A stretch of 41,797 bases of DNA from CADCVT01 sp036389485 (GTDB lineage: Bacteria; Actinomycetota; Thermoleophilia; Solirubrobacterales; Solirubrobacteraceae), in NCBI GenBank assembly GCA_036389485.1, contig DASVPR010000058.1, positions 1-41,797 on the forward strand, written 5' to 3'. Position numbers and translations under genes: made by a program. The notes under the pieces were generated by a model. That model searched no databases. It saw only the letters and a list, made by a program, of their open reading frames with translations, and was not told the DNA's origin. Shown here piece after piece: positions 31,714 through 39,179 of the stretch (positions are counted from its first letter, which is position 1; each line of letters opens with the position of its first letter).

Positions 31714-32573
31714 TGCGCGACATGCAGTCGTCGCGGTTCGAGTCGCCGAGCGTGTGCTGGGAGATGTGGACCCGCGACGCCGCGCCGGCGCTGCGGCCGC
31801 ACGTCCTCGGCTACTGCGGCTACCGCGAGTGGGGCTCCGCGGGGTTCCGGCGGCTGGAGACACCGTCCCGCGAGGTCCACGTCATCCTCAGCTTCGGGCC
31901 GCGGATCTGGTCGAACGGCGAGGTCGTCCGGTCGTTCGTCGCGGCGCCGCACACGCGCCACGCGGTCGTCGAGTCGTTCGAGGACCAGCACTGCGTCGAG
32001 ATCCGGCTCACGCCGCTCGGCGCGCACCTGGCCCTGGGCGTCCCGCTCGACGAGCTGGCCGACCGCACCTACGCGTTCGAGGACGTCTGGGGCGGCGACG
32101 AGCTGATCGCGCGGCTCCACGACCTGCCGTCATGGGCCGCGCGCTTCGACCTGCTCGATCGCGAGCTCGCCGCGCGCCTCGCCGCCGCCCGGCCGCTCGC
32201 GCCTGAGGTCGAGGGCGCGTGGCTCCGCCTCGTCGCGACGCACGGGAGCGTGCCGATCGCGGAGCTGGTGCGCGCGTCGGGCTGGAGCCGGCGCCACCTC
32301 GCGAAGCGCTTCGCCGCCGCGGCGGGGCTGACGCCGAAGACGTTCGCGCGCGTGCTGCGCTTCGACCGGGCGAAGGCGCGCCTGGAGCAGCCGTTCGCGT
32401 CGCTCGCCGAGGTCGCGCTCGACTGCGGCTACTACGACCAGGCCCACTTCAACCGCGACTTCCGCGAGTTCGCCGGGTGCACGCCGCCCGAGCTGCTCGC
32501 GCGGCGGCTGCCCGCGGGGTACGCGGCGGCGGAGGTCACATCCGTCCAAGACGGGGCGAGCGCGGCCGCGTAG
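31713..32573 (+). CDS. AraC family transcriptional regulator
   Basis: The 286-residue protein has an N-terminal beta-rich sensor region (about 1-150) and a C-terminal double helix-turn-helix (about 175-265): PIAELVRASGWSRRHLAKRF and PFASLAEVALDCGYYDQAHF, followed by REFAGCTPPELL. The latter matches the AraC signature. ATG 31713 overlaps the stop of the threonine synthase-like gene by one base (TAATG). The stop codon forms the first three bases of the -10-like element of the next gene. The inducer is unknown; the neighbouring VOC gene may be a target. Confidence 0.85.
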   Translation: MRDMQSSRFESPSVCWEMWTRDAAPALRPHVLGYCGYREWGSAGFRRLETPSREVHVILSFGPRIWSNGEVVRSFVAAPHTRHAVVESFEDQHCVEIRLTPLGAHLALGVPLDELADRTYAFEDVWGGDELIARLHDLPSWAARFDLLDRELAARLAAARPLAPEVEGAWLRLVATHGSVPIAELVRASGWSRRHLAKRFAAAAGLTPKTFARVLRFDRAKARLEQPFASLAEVALDCGYYDQAHFNRDFREFAGCTPPELLARRLPAGYAAAEVTSVQDGASAAA

Positions 32574-32576
32574 CCT
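32571..32576 (+). promoter_or_regulatory. Putative -10 (TAGCCT) of the VOC gene, overlapping the araC stop
   Basis: TAGCCT begins with the TAG stop of the AraC gene and is followed by exactly 7 bases and the ATG at 32584. There is no Shine-Dalgarno. Confidence 0.5.
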
Positions 32577-32583
32577 CGGGCGC

Positions 32584-32958
32584 ATGAGCATCTACCCGAC
32601 CTTCCACTGCCGCGACGCGCGCGCGGAGATCGAGTTCCTCGAGCGCGCGTTCGGCTTCGAGCGCAAGGCCGTGTACGAGGGCGACGGCGGCCGGATCCAG
32701 CACGCGGAGCTGCGCCTCGGCGACGGCCTCGTGATGCTCGGCGACACGAACGACGGCGAGTGGGCGAAGCTCGCGCCACCGCCCGGCAGCACCGCGGTCT
32801 ACATCGCGGTCGACGAGGTCGACGCGCTGTGCGCCCGCGCCCGCGAGGCCGGCGCCGAGATCGTCTACGGCCCGCGCGACCAGGAGTACGGCTCGCGCGA
32901 CTTCACCGCCCGCGATCCCGAGGGCAACCTCTGGTCGTTCGGGACGTATCGCCCCTAG
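32584..32958 (+). CDS. VOC superfamily (glyoxalase/bleomycin-resistance-like) protein
   Basis: The 124-residue protein has two beta-alpha-beta-beta-beta units of the vicinal oxygen chelate fold, with YPTFHCRDARAEIEFLERAFGF at the start and FTARDPEGNLWSFGTY at the end. A possible metal-binding His is in IQHAELRLGDGLVMLGD, and Glu in the DPEGN turn. Members include glyoxalases, dioxygenases and drug-binding proteins; the function is not assignable. It is probably transcribed as a leaderless mRNA from TAGCCT, separately from or in addition to read-through from the AraC gene. Confidence 0.8.
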   Translation: MSIYPTFHCRDARAEIEFLERAFGFERKAVYEGDGGRIQHAELRLGDGLVMLGDTNDGEWAKLAPPPGSTAVYIAVDEVDALCARAREAGAEIVYGPRDQEYGSRDFTARDPEGNLWSFGTYRP

Positions 32959-32979
32959 CGAACGGGTACAGCGCGATGC

Positions 32980-33843
32980 ATGCGCATCACGGGGCAGCTG
33001 CGCAAGTGGAACTCCTGGTTCGACGAGCACGAGATCCTGCACTCCGCCAGCGCGATCGCGTTCCAGGCGCTCTTCGCGATCGTGCCGCTCGCGCTGTTCG
33101 TGCTCGCGCTGCTCGGCTTCACGGACCTCGGCCGCGTGTGGGAGGACGCCGCGGCCGAGATCCAGCCGAAGCTGTCGGACGACGCGTTCGCGGTGGTCGA
33201 CGACACAGCCCGGCGGGTGCTCGAGGACCAGCAGCCCTTCTGGCTGACGATCGGCGCGGCGCTCGCCATCTGGCGCCTGTCGGCCGCGATGCGCGCGACG
33301 ATCGGCGCGCTGGACACGATCTACGAGGTCGACGAGAACCGCCCGCTCGTCCAGCGCCTCAAGCTCTCGATCGCGCTCTCGCTCGCCACGACCGCGCTGA
33401 TGCTCGCCGCGCTCGCCGTCCTCTACCTCGGCCCGCTCGTCGTCCCGACCGACAGCACCGTCCCCGAGATCCTCTCGATCCTCGTGCGCTGGACGATCGC
33501 GCTCGCGCTCGGCCTCACGGCGGTGGGCATCCTCGTCCACTTCGCCCCCGCGACGCCGGCGCCGACCAGCTGGGTCTCGCGCGGCAGCCTGCTCTGCGCG
33601 GCGGCGTGGCTCGTCGCGACGCTCGCGTTCGCCTTCTACGCCTCCGAGCTCGCCGACTACGGCTCGGTCTTCGGCTCCTTCGCCACGCTCTTCCTGCTCC
33701 TCACCTACCTCTACCTCTCCGCGACGGCGTTCCTCGTCGGAGCCGAGCTCGACGTCCGCTCGGGCGCGCAGGACCCGAAAGCACGACGGGCCCGGCGCAG
33801 TGCCGGGCCCGTCGTTCCTGCTTCGGTTGAGCCCGGGGGCTAG
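32980..33843 (+). CDS. YihY/BrkB family membrane protein
   Basis: The 287-residue inner membrane protein has about six hydrophobic helices. It starts with a cytoplasmic segment and HSASAIAFQALFAIVPLALFVLALL, the characteristic first motif of the YihY (virulence factor BrkB) family; later parts include WRLSAAMRATIGALDTIYEV and SFATLFLLLTYLYLSATAFLVGAEL. The molecular function of the family is not established. The last 20 or so residues (after ELDVRSGAQD) are translated from a strong terminator hairpin and are probably not part of the fold. A weak TACAGC lies 7 bases before the ATG. The stop overlaps that of the convergent coiled-coil gene by 4 bases. Confidence 0.8.
   Translation: MRITGQLRKWNSWFDEHEILHSASAIAFQALFAIVPLALFVLALLGFTDLGRVWEDAAAEIQPKLSDDAFAVVDDTARRVLEDQQPFWLTIGAALAIWRLSAAMRATIGALDTIYEVDENRPLVQRLKLSIALSLATTALMLAALAVLYLGPLVVPTDSTVPEILSILVRWTIALALGLTAVGILVHFAPATPAPTSWVSRGSLLCAAAWLVATLAFAFYASELADYGSVFGSFATLFLLLTYLYLSATAFLVGAELDVRSGAQDPKARRARRSAGPVVPASVEPGG
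33783..33815. terminator. Bidirectional-type terminator hairpin inside the YihY 3' end
   Basis: A perfect 14-base stem (33783-33796 with 33802-33815; core GACGGGCCCGGC) closes a 5-base loop. Downstream on the plus strand is TCCTGCTT, on the minus strand GCTTTC, so T-richness is modest. It lies between two convergent genes, where a shared terminator is expected, but inside the coding tail of one. Confidence 0.75.
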
Positions 33844-34805
33844 GCCTCCGGATCGTCCGCGTCAGGCGACAGGTCGACGCAGGACAGCTCGACCTCGTAG
33901 CGATCGCCCGCCGCGACGTTCACGGAGCTGACGAACGTCGTGGTGTGGTCCTCCTCGTCCGCCGGCGGGCCGACCGCGTCCTGCTTCAGCCCGAAGGGGA
34001 ACCCGGCGTTCGCGGGCGCGGTGCTGGTCAGCGCCGACTTGTCGTTGACCGGCTGGAACGGCAGGCCGCCGAGGCCGGGGTTGGCAGCGGTGGTCCCTGT
34101 CGACGCGCCGTTGGTCACCCGGACGCGGCAGTGCGCCGCCGGCGTCGTGCCGTCGCCGTCGTTCTCGCCGCTGCGGACGCCGTACGCGACCGCGAGGGTG
34201 CCGGTGTGCTGCGCGATGAACTCCTGGTGCGTCATCGCCTGCTGCACCGTGTCCGGGATGTCCGGCGTCACGATGAACGACCCGGCCTGTCCGGCCGGCG
34301 CCGGCTGGAGGACGATGACCTGGCCGAAGCCGTACTCGGTCGCCCCGAGGAAGTCCCCGACGTCCGTCAGGCCGTTGCCGAGCTGCGTCAGCACCCCCGT
34401 GACGGTGTTGAAGCCCTCCGTCGTCTTGGTCGCGAGGGTCTCCAGGCCCGCCTTCAGGGCGAGCGAGCCGTCGCGGAGCTGGGTCAGGGCGTCGAGGACC
34501 TGCGGGACAGCGGCGAGGATGCCGTTGACCTGGCCCTGGGTGCCCTCACCCTTGGTCCTGACGTCGTTCAGCGACGTCTGCAGGGCGGCGATCGTGCGGC
34601 CGAGCGTGCGCAGGGTGCGCCGCGCCGCGTTGGTGCGCCGGCGCACGGAGGCGATGTCGCGCGCGAGCTTCTTCTTCGTCACGGCGGACTGCGCCTTGGC
34701 GTGGTTACCGGAGCTGCTGGCAGCACCGGCGGTCGGCGCGCCCACCAGGGCGGCCACGAGGCACGTCGCGGCAACCGCGAGCATCAGCCTCCGAACATTC
34801 GACAA
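33840..34805 (-). CDS. Secreted coiled-coil protein, unknown function
   Basis: The 321-residue product has a signal peptide ending about AAALVGAPTAGAA and a basic helical region with heptad-like spacing (about residues 40-150: KKKLARDIASVRRRTNAARR, then LQTSLNDVRTK, LTQLRDGSLALKAGLETL). A C-terminal beta-rich domain of about 150 residues contains two cysteines (AAHCRV and LSCVDL) that could form a disulfide. I recognise no family. The start is a TTG: a long Shine-Dalgarno (GAGGAGGAGG) lies 6 bases before it, and the next ATG (codon 8) would cut the signal peptide. It has its own promoter and a roughly 57-base leader. Confidence 0.72.
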   Translation of the reverse strand: MSNVRRLMLAVAATCLVAALVGAPTAGAASSSGNHAKAQSAVTKKKLARDIASVRRRTNAARRTLRTLGRTIAALQTSLNDVRTKGEGTQGQVNGILAAVPQVLDALTQLRDGSLALKAGLETLATKTTEGFNTVTGVLTQLGNGLTDVGDFLGATEYGFGQVIVLQPAPAGQAGSFIVTPDIPDTVQQAMTHQEFIAQHTGTLAVAYGVRSGENDGDGTTPAAHCRVRVTNGASTGTTAANPGLGGLPFQPVNDKSALTSTAPANAGFPFGLKQDAVGPPADEEDHTTTFVSSVNVAAGDRYEVELSCVDLSPDADDPEA

Positions 34806-34830
34806 GAGGATCCTCCTCCTCGGGGACAGC

Positions 34831-34898
34831 GGTTCCCCCCGGGGAGGGGTGGAACCCGGTTCGCCGCGACGCTATAGGCAAAGGGACCGCGCGCGCAA
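34831..34898 (-). promoter_or_regulatory. Promoter and structured leader of the coiled-coil gene
   Basis: On the minus strand: -35 TTGCGC (34898-34893), a 16-base spacer, -10 TATAGC (34876-34871), then a leader that can fold through GGTTCC (34856-34851) pairing with GGAACC (34836-34831). The Shine-Dalgarno follows at about 34821-34812. A near-perfect 17-base palindrome lies upstream at 34915-34931. Confidence 0.5.
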
Positions 34899-34936
34899 CC
34901 TTTTCGGCGCGAAGACTGACTCGGAGTCGGTCGTCG

Positions 34937-35509
34937 TCAGCGCTGCTCGTACTCGCGGATCGCCGTCCGGACGTCCTGGCGGTTCGACGCCTTGTCGAAC
35001 GCCAGCGGCGCGGGCGGCTTGTCGCGGACGAGGCGGACGAGGGCGGAGTGGCGCGCCTCGACCTGGGCGATGCTGGCGAACACGGCCATGAACTCGCGCG
35101 ACTCCAGGCGCGGCGCCGCGCCGTTGTAGGCGCTCACCGCGGTGTCCTCCAGCGTGTTCGCGAGCTTGAGGAACGCGGCCTCGCTGGCCAGCGCGGCGCC
35201 GAACTCGAGCGGGACGCGGTCCGGTGGCGTGCCGCCCGCCTCCTCGATCGTCGCCCGCAGCGCGTCGACGTGCTCGACCTCCTGGTCGCGCAGCTCGCTC
35301 GCCAGCCGCTCGACGTCGGACGACAGCGAGACCTCCTTGATCGCGTCGCGGTAGAGGCCGGACTGCACGTACTCGAGCGTGAGCAGGTACTCGAGGAACT
35401 CGAGGTCGTCCTTGATGTCCGCGAGCGCGCGGGCGGCGACGGGCCCGGCGGCGAGCGCGCCCCCCGCGACCGCGGCGCGGACGAGCAGCTGGGCGCGGGT
35501 CATGCTCAC
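34937..35509 (-). CDS. Ferritin-like domain protein, exported (copy 2)
   Basis: The 190-residue protein has an N-terminal signal (TRAQLLVRAAVAGGALAAGPVAARALA) and a four-helix ferritin-like domain. Helix ligands are visible as LLTLEYVQSGLY (Glu), DQEVEHVDAL (ExxH), LEDTAVSAY (Glu) and VEARHSALV (ExxH), a complete di-iron set. The family (Ferritin_2-like) includes desiccation- and oxidative-stress proteins; the role here is not known. GTG 35509 overlaps the stop of the upstream ferritin-like gene (GTGA), with GGAGGGG 5 bases before it; ATG 35503 is an alternative. Confidence 0.75.
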   Translation of the reverse strand: MSMTRAQLLVRAAVAGGALAAGPVAARALADIKDDLEFLEYLLTLEYVQSGLYRDAIKEVSLSSDVERLASELRDQEVEHVDALRATIEEAGGTPPDRVPLEFGAALASEAAFLKLANTLEDTAVSAYNGAAPRLESREFMAVFASIAQVEARHSALVRLVRDKPPAPLAFDKASNRQDVRTAIREYEQR

Positions 35510-36126
35510 GAACGCCCCTCCGTGTAGCGCTTCAGCGCGCTCCGGACGGCCTTCATCTCCATCGGCTCGGCGAACGCGCCGTCGGGCAGAGCACCCTCCA
35601 GCTGCCCGGTCCCGAGCGAGAACCCGCGGCCGGCGAGGCGGTTCAGCGCCGCCGCCTGGCGGCCCTCCACCGTGTGGATCGCGAGCAGCGACGCGAGCAG
35701 GTTGCGGTCCTGGATCCGGTTGATCTGGCCGAGGTACGCGGCGGCACTGAGGTTCTCCAACGAGGCGCCCGCCGACAGGACCTCCTGCGGCCCCGCCGCG
35801 ATGATCTGGTCGATCGCCGTCGCCGGCGGCCGCGGTCGGTCGCCGCCGAGCTTCTTCGCCCAGCGCTCCAGCACCGCGACGTGCTCGCGCTCGTTGCGCG
35901 CCACCTCGCCCACGACGTCGCCGGCGCCGACCGATCCCAGCGACCCCCGCGCCTCCGCCTCGCGCCAGAACTCCGCCTCGACGTCCTCGATCCCGAGCAG
36001 GAACCGCACGATCTCGAGGTCCGCGCGGTCGCGCTCCTCCTCCTTCTCGTCCTCGTCCTCGCCGCCGCACGAGGCGAGGAGGACGGTGGAGGAGGCGGCA
36101 GCGAGCAGTGCGCGGCGGGTGGGCAC
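35506..36126 (-). CDS. Ferritin-like domain lipoprotein (copy 1)
   Basis: The 206-residue protein has a lipobox, LASC, so Cys20 is the probable lipid anchor, then an acidic run (GGEDEDEKEEERDR) and a ferritin-like helical bundle. One ExxH is present (NEREHVAVL), but the second reads VEGRQAAAL, with Gln in place of His, so the di-iron site is probably incomplete. It pairs with the complete ferritin-like protein encoded by the overlapping downstream gene; a heteromeric complex is possible. The GTG start follows CATCAT by 7 bases, without a Shine-Dalgarno. Confidence 0.72.
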   Translation of the reverse strand: MPTRRALLAAASSTVLLASCGGEDEDEKEEERDRADLEIVRFLLGIEDVEAEFWREAEARGSLGSVGAGDVVGEVARNEREHVAVLERWAKKLGGDRPRPPATAIDQIIAAGPQEVLSAGASLENLSAAAYLGQINRIQDRNLLASLLAIHTVEGRQAAALNRLAGRGFSLGTGQLEGALPDGAFAEPMEMKAVRSALKRYTEGRS

Positions 36127-36154
36127 GGCGGGGATGATGCCTTGCCGGCCGGAT

Positions 36155-38248
36155 CTACGAGGCCGTGGCGGCCTCGGCGGCGCGCGCGGCGTGGCCGATC
36201 ATCAGCTCGCGGTGGACCGAGCGGGGCTCGTCGCCCGGCTCCCGGCGCTCCCACGAGCCGTCGGACCGCAGCTCCCAGCCGAACATGTCGTCGGCGAGCG
36301 AGCGCTCGAGCACGTCGACGAGCTCGGCCTTCAGCTCCGGCTCCTCGACCGGCGCGAGCAGCTCCACGCGCGTGTCGAGGTTGCGCGGCATCAGGTCGGC
36401 GGAGCCGATGTAGACGGTGGTGTCCCCGTCGCGCTCGAAGGCCAAGATCCGCGAGTGCTCGAGGAAGCGCCCGACGACGGAGACCACCCGCACGTTCTCG
36501 GAGACGCCGTCGACCCCGGGCCGCAGGCAGCAGATCCCGCGAACGTTCAGGTCGACCGGCACGCCCGCCCGCGACGCCTTGTACAGCGCGCGGATGCACC
36601 GCCGGTCGACCAGCGAGTTCATCTTCAGCGCGATCCGCGCCGGCTTGCCCTCCTCGTGCGCGGCGACCGTCCGCTCGATCTCGTCGACGATCCCGTCGCG
36701 CAGGTGGGTCGGCGCGACCAGCGCCTTGCGAAACCGCTTCGGCCGTGCGTAGCCGGTGAGGAAGTTGAACATGTCGGCGACGTCCGCCCCCAGGTCCTCG
36801 TCGCACGTGAACAGCCCGACGTCGGTGTAGAGGCGCGCGGTCTTCGGGTGGTAGTTGCCGGTCCCGACGTGGACGTAGTGGCGCACGCCGTCCCCCTCGC
36901 GCCGCACGACCAGCACGCACTTCGCGTGGGTCTTCAGCGACGGGTGGCCGTAGACGACGTGCACGCCCGCCTGCTCCATCGCGCGCGCCCACTGGATGTT
37001 GGCCTGCTCGTCGAAGCGCGCCTTCAGCTCCACCAGGCAGACCGCCTGCTTCCCGCGCTCGGTCGCCCGGATCAGCGCCGGGACGAGCGGCGAGTCGTCG
37101 CTCGTGCGATAGATCGTGAGCTTGATCGCCAGCACGTCGGGGTCGGTGACCGCCTCCTGGACGAACCGCTCAACCGACGTCGAGAACGAGTCGTACGGGT
37201 GGTGGACGAGGATGTCACCGTCGCGCATCTCGGCCATGACGCTCAGGTCGTCGTCGCCCCGCAGCCGGGGCTGGGTCACCGGCGTCCACGGCGGGTCGTG
37301 CAGCTCGCCGTAGCCCGACAGCTCCGCGATCTGCGTCAGGTCGGTCGCGTCGAGCAGCCCGTCGACCTCGTAGAGCTGACGCTCCTCGACGTGCAGCGCG
37401 CCGACGATCTGCTCGCGCAGCGCGGCGGACATCCCCGCGCGGATCTCCACCCGCACCGCCTCGCCGAAGCGCCGGCGCCGAAGCTCCTCCTCGACCGCCT
37501 CCAGCAGGTCGTCGGCGTCGTCGGAGATGTCGAGGTCGCCGTCCCGGGTGACGCGGAACATGCCGTGCTCGACGATCTCCATGCCGGGGAAGAGCGCCGC
37601 GAGGTTCGCCGCGATGACGTCCTCCAGCGGGACGAACGTGTGGCCGTCCTCGCCCTCCAGCTCGAGGAAGCGCGGCAGCATCTCCTTCGGGACCTTCACG
37701 CGCGCGAACGTCCGGTGCTGGGTCTGCGGGTCGCGGAGCAGCACCGCGAGCGACAGCGACAGGTTCGAGATGTAGGGGAACGGGCGCCCGAGCCCGACGG
37801 CGAGCGGCGTGAGCACCGGGAAGATCTGGCGCTGGAAGCGCTCCTGCAGGGCGTCGCCGTCCGCGTCGCCGCACCCCACGATGCGGATGCCGTGCTCCTC
37901 CAGCGCGGGCAGGAGCACCTCGTGCAGGCAGCGCGCGTGGCGCTCCGCCTGGGCGAGCACGCGCTCGCGGATCGCCTGCGCGACCTGCTTGGGCGTCCGC
38001 CCGTCGGCGCCCGGCTCGCTCAGCCCGGCGTCGATCTGGTCCTCGACGCCCGCCACGCGCACCATGAAGAACTCGTCGAGGTTCGAGGTCCAGATCGCGG
38101 TGAACTTCACCCGCTCCATCAGCGGGACGGCCTCGTCCTCGGCCAGCTCGAGGACGCGCGCGTTGAAGTCCAGCCACGAGAGCTCGCGGTTGAAGAACAG
38201 CTCGCTGGAGCGCAGGTCGATCGCGGGGCTGGTCGCTTCCGTGCTCAT
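36155..38248 (-). CDS. ppk1: Polyphosphate kinase 1
   Basis: The 697-residue enzyme reversibly transfers the terminal phosphate of ATP to polyphosphate. The N-terminal FFNRELSWLDFNARVLELA, the autophosphorylated His in GHPSLKTHAK, the conserved YVHVGTGNYHP, and the second active-site His in LEHSRI are all present, and the length is normal for PPK1. Its ATG overlaps the stop of the second half-CHAD gene (ATGA). It is the last gene of a minus-strand run ppx, CHAD, CHAD, ppk1, so synthesis, binding and breakdown of polyphosphate are encoded together. The stop is 28 bases from the ferritin-like lipoprotein gene start on the same strand. Confidence 0.95.
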   Translation of the reverse strand: MSTEATSPAIDLRSSELFFNRELSWLDFNARVLELAEDEAVPLMERVKFTAIWTSNLDEFFMVRVAGVEDQIDAGLSEPGADGRTPKQVAQAIRERVLAQAERHARCLHEVLLPALEEHGIRIVGCGDADGDALQERFQRQIFPVLTPLAVGLGRPFPYISNLSLSLAVLLRDPQTQHRTFARVKVPKEMLPRFLELEGEDGHTFVPLEDVIAANLAALFPGMEIVEHGMFRVTRDGDLDISDDADDLLEAVEEELRRRRFGEAVRVEIRAGMSAALREQIVGALHVEERQLYEVDGLLDATDLTQIAELSGYGELHDPPWTPVTQPRLRGDDDLSVMAEMRDGDILVHHPYDSFSTSVERFVQEAVTDPDVLAIKLTIYRTSDDSPLVPALIRATERGKQAVCLVELKARFDEQANIQWARAMEQAGVHVVYGHPSLKTHAKCVLVVRREGDGVRHYVHVGTGNYHPKTARLYTDVGLFTCDEDLGADVADMFNFLTGYARPKRFRKALVAPTHLRDGIVDEIERTVAAHEEGKPARIALKMNSLVDRRCIRALYKASRAGVPVDLNVRGICCLRPGVDGVSENVRVVSVVGRFLEHSRILAFERDGDTTVYIGSADLMPRNLDTRVELLAPVEEPELKAELVDVLERSLADDMFGWELRSDGSWERREPGDEPRSVHRELMIGHAARAAEAATAS

Positions 38249-38748
38249 GACGCCGTCCCCACGGTGGTACCCGCGCCGGGCCGCTCGCGGATCGCGGACT
38301 CCAGCCGGGCGCGGAAGCCGTCGCGCCCGAGCTGCTGCCAGAGGTCGAGGAAGTCGGCGAAGAGCGTCGCGCGCCGGGCGGCGCGGTCGGCCGCGAGCGC
38401 CCGCAGCCCGGGGCGGTCGGGGTGGCCGGGCTCGAGCTCGGCGCGGACGCGCAGCACCTTCGGCACGAGGACGTCGCAGTCATGGATCTCGCCGAGCAGG
38501 TCCTGCAGCTCCTTGACCCGCTTGCGCGCCTCGCGCGCGTACGGGCCGAAGCACGACTCGGTGACCTCCAGCACGTAGCGCAGCCGCTTCGCGGCGATCC
38601 GCATGTCGTGGAGCCCCTCCACCTCCGCCGGGTCGAGGACCCGCGGGGCGAACGAGCACAGCTCGCCCAGCCGCACGGCGACGATCCGCTCGGCGTTGTC
38701 GCCCAGCGGCGCGCCGCAGTCCAGGCCCTTGACCTTCCGGGCCTTCAC
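38245..38748 (-). CDS. CHAD domain protein, C-terminal-half type
   Basis: The 167-residue protein is a half-length CHAD domain. It has LHDMRIAAKRLRYVLE (His at residue 47) and KELQDLLGEIHDCDVLVP, the features of the second four-helix repeat of full CHAD proteins. CHAD domains bind polyphosphate through a basic groove, which fits its place between ppx and ppk1. The GTG start overlaps the stop of the preceding half-CHAD gene (GTGA), in a different frame, and ends in an ATGA overlap with ppk1. Confidence 0.82.
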   Translation of the reverse strand: MKARKVKGLDCGAPLGDNAERIVAVRLGELCSFAPRVLDPAEVEGLHDMRIAAKRLRYVLEVTESCFGPYAREARKRVKELQDLLGEIHDCDVLVPKVLRVRAELEPGHPDRPGLRALAADRAARRATLFADFLDLWQQLGRDGFRARLESAIRERPGAGTTVGTAS

Positions 38749-39176
38749 GCCGCCACCAGCCGGTCGAGCCGCTCGCGCAGCCCCTCGGCGTGCCGCAGCG
38801 CGCCGGCGAGCGCGTCGTTGCCCGCGCGCTGCTCGTCGAGGACCCGGTCGACGAACGCGCCGACGCCGTCGCGGCCCGCGAGCGCCTCGAGCTGCACGTC
38901 CGGGTCGCGCCGCGCGCCGAGCGCGTCCGCGAGCCGCTTGACCTCGCGCAGCGCCGCCTTGTGCTCCTTGCGCGGGAAGCACGGGGCGAAGATCTCGAGG
39001 ACCGCGCGGAGCCGGCGCGTCGCGACCCGCATGTCGTGGACGCGCTCGATGTCGCCCGTGTCGAGCACGCCCTCCGAGTGCTCCCACAGCTCCCGCGCCC
39101 GCACCGCCACCGTCCGCTGCGCGGCCTCGGCGAACGTCATCTCGGGACGCAGCTCGACGGGCGCGGCCTTGGCCAT
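38745..39176 (-). CDS. CHAD domain protein, N-terminal-half type
   Basis: The 143-residue protein carries VHDMRVATRRLRAVLE (His at residue 47, the same position as in the downstream gene) and LADALGARRDPDVQLEAL, the features of the first repeat of canonical CHAD domains. With the following gene it makes up the two halves of one normal CHAD domain. Its start is 3 bases after the ppx stop. A role in binding polyphosphate or its enzymes is inferred from the family and context. Confidence 0.82.
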   Translation of the reverse strand: MAKAAPVELRPEMTFAEAAQRTVAVRARELWEHSEGVLDTGDIERVHDMRVATRRLRAVLEIFAPCFPRKEHKAALREVKRLADALGARRDPDVQLEALAGRDGVGAFVDRVLDEQRAGNDALAGALRHAEGLRERLDRLVAA

Positions 39177-39179
39177 GGC

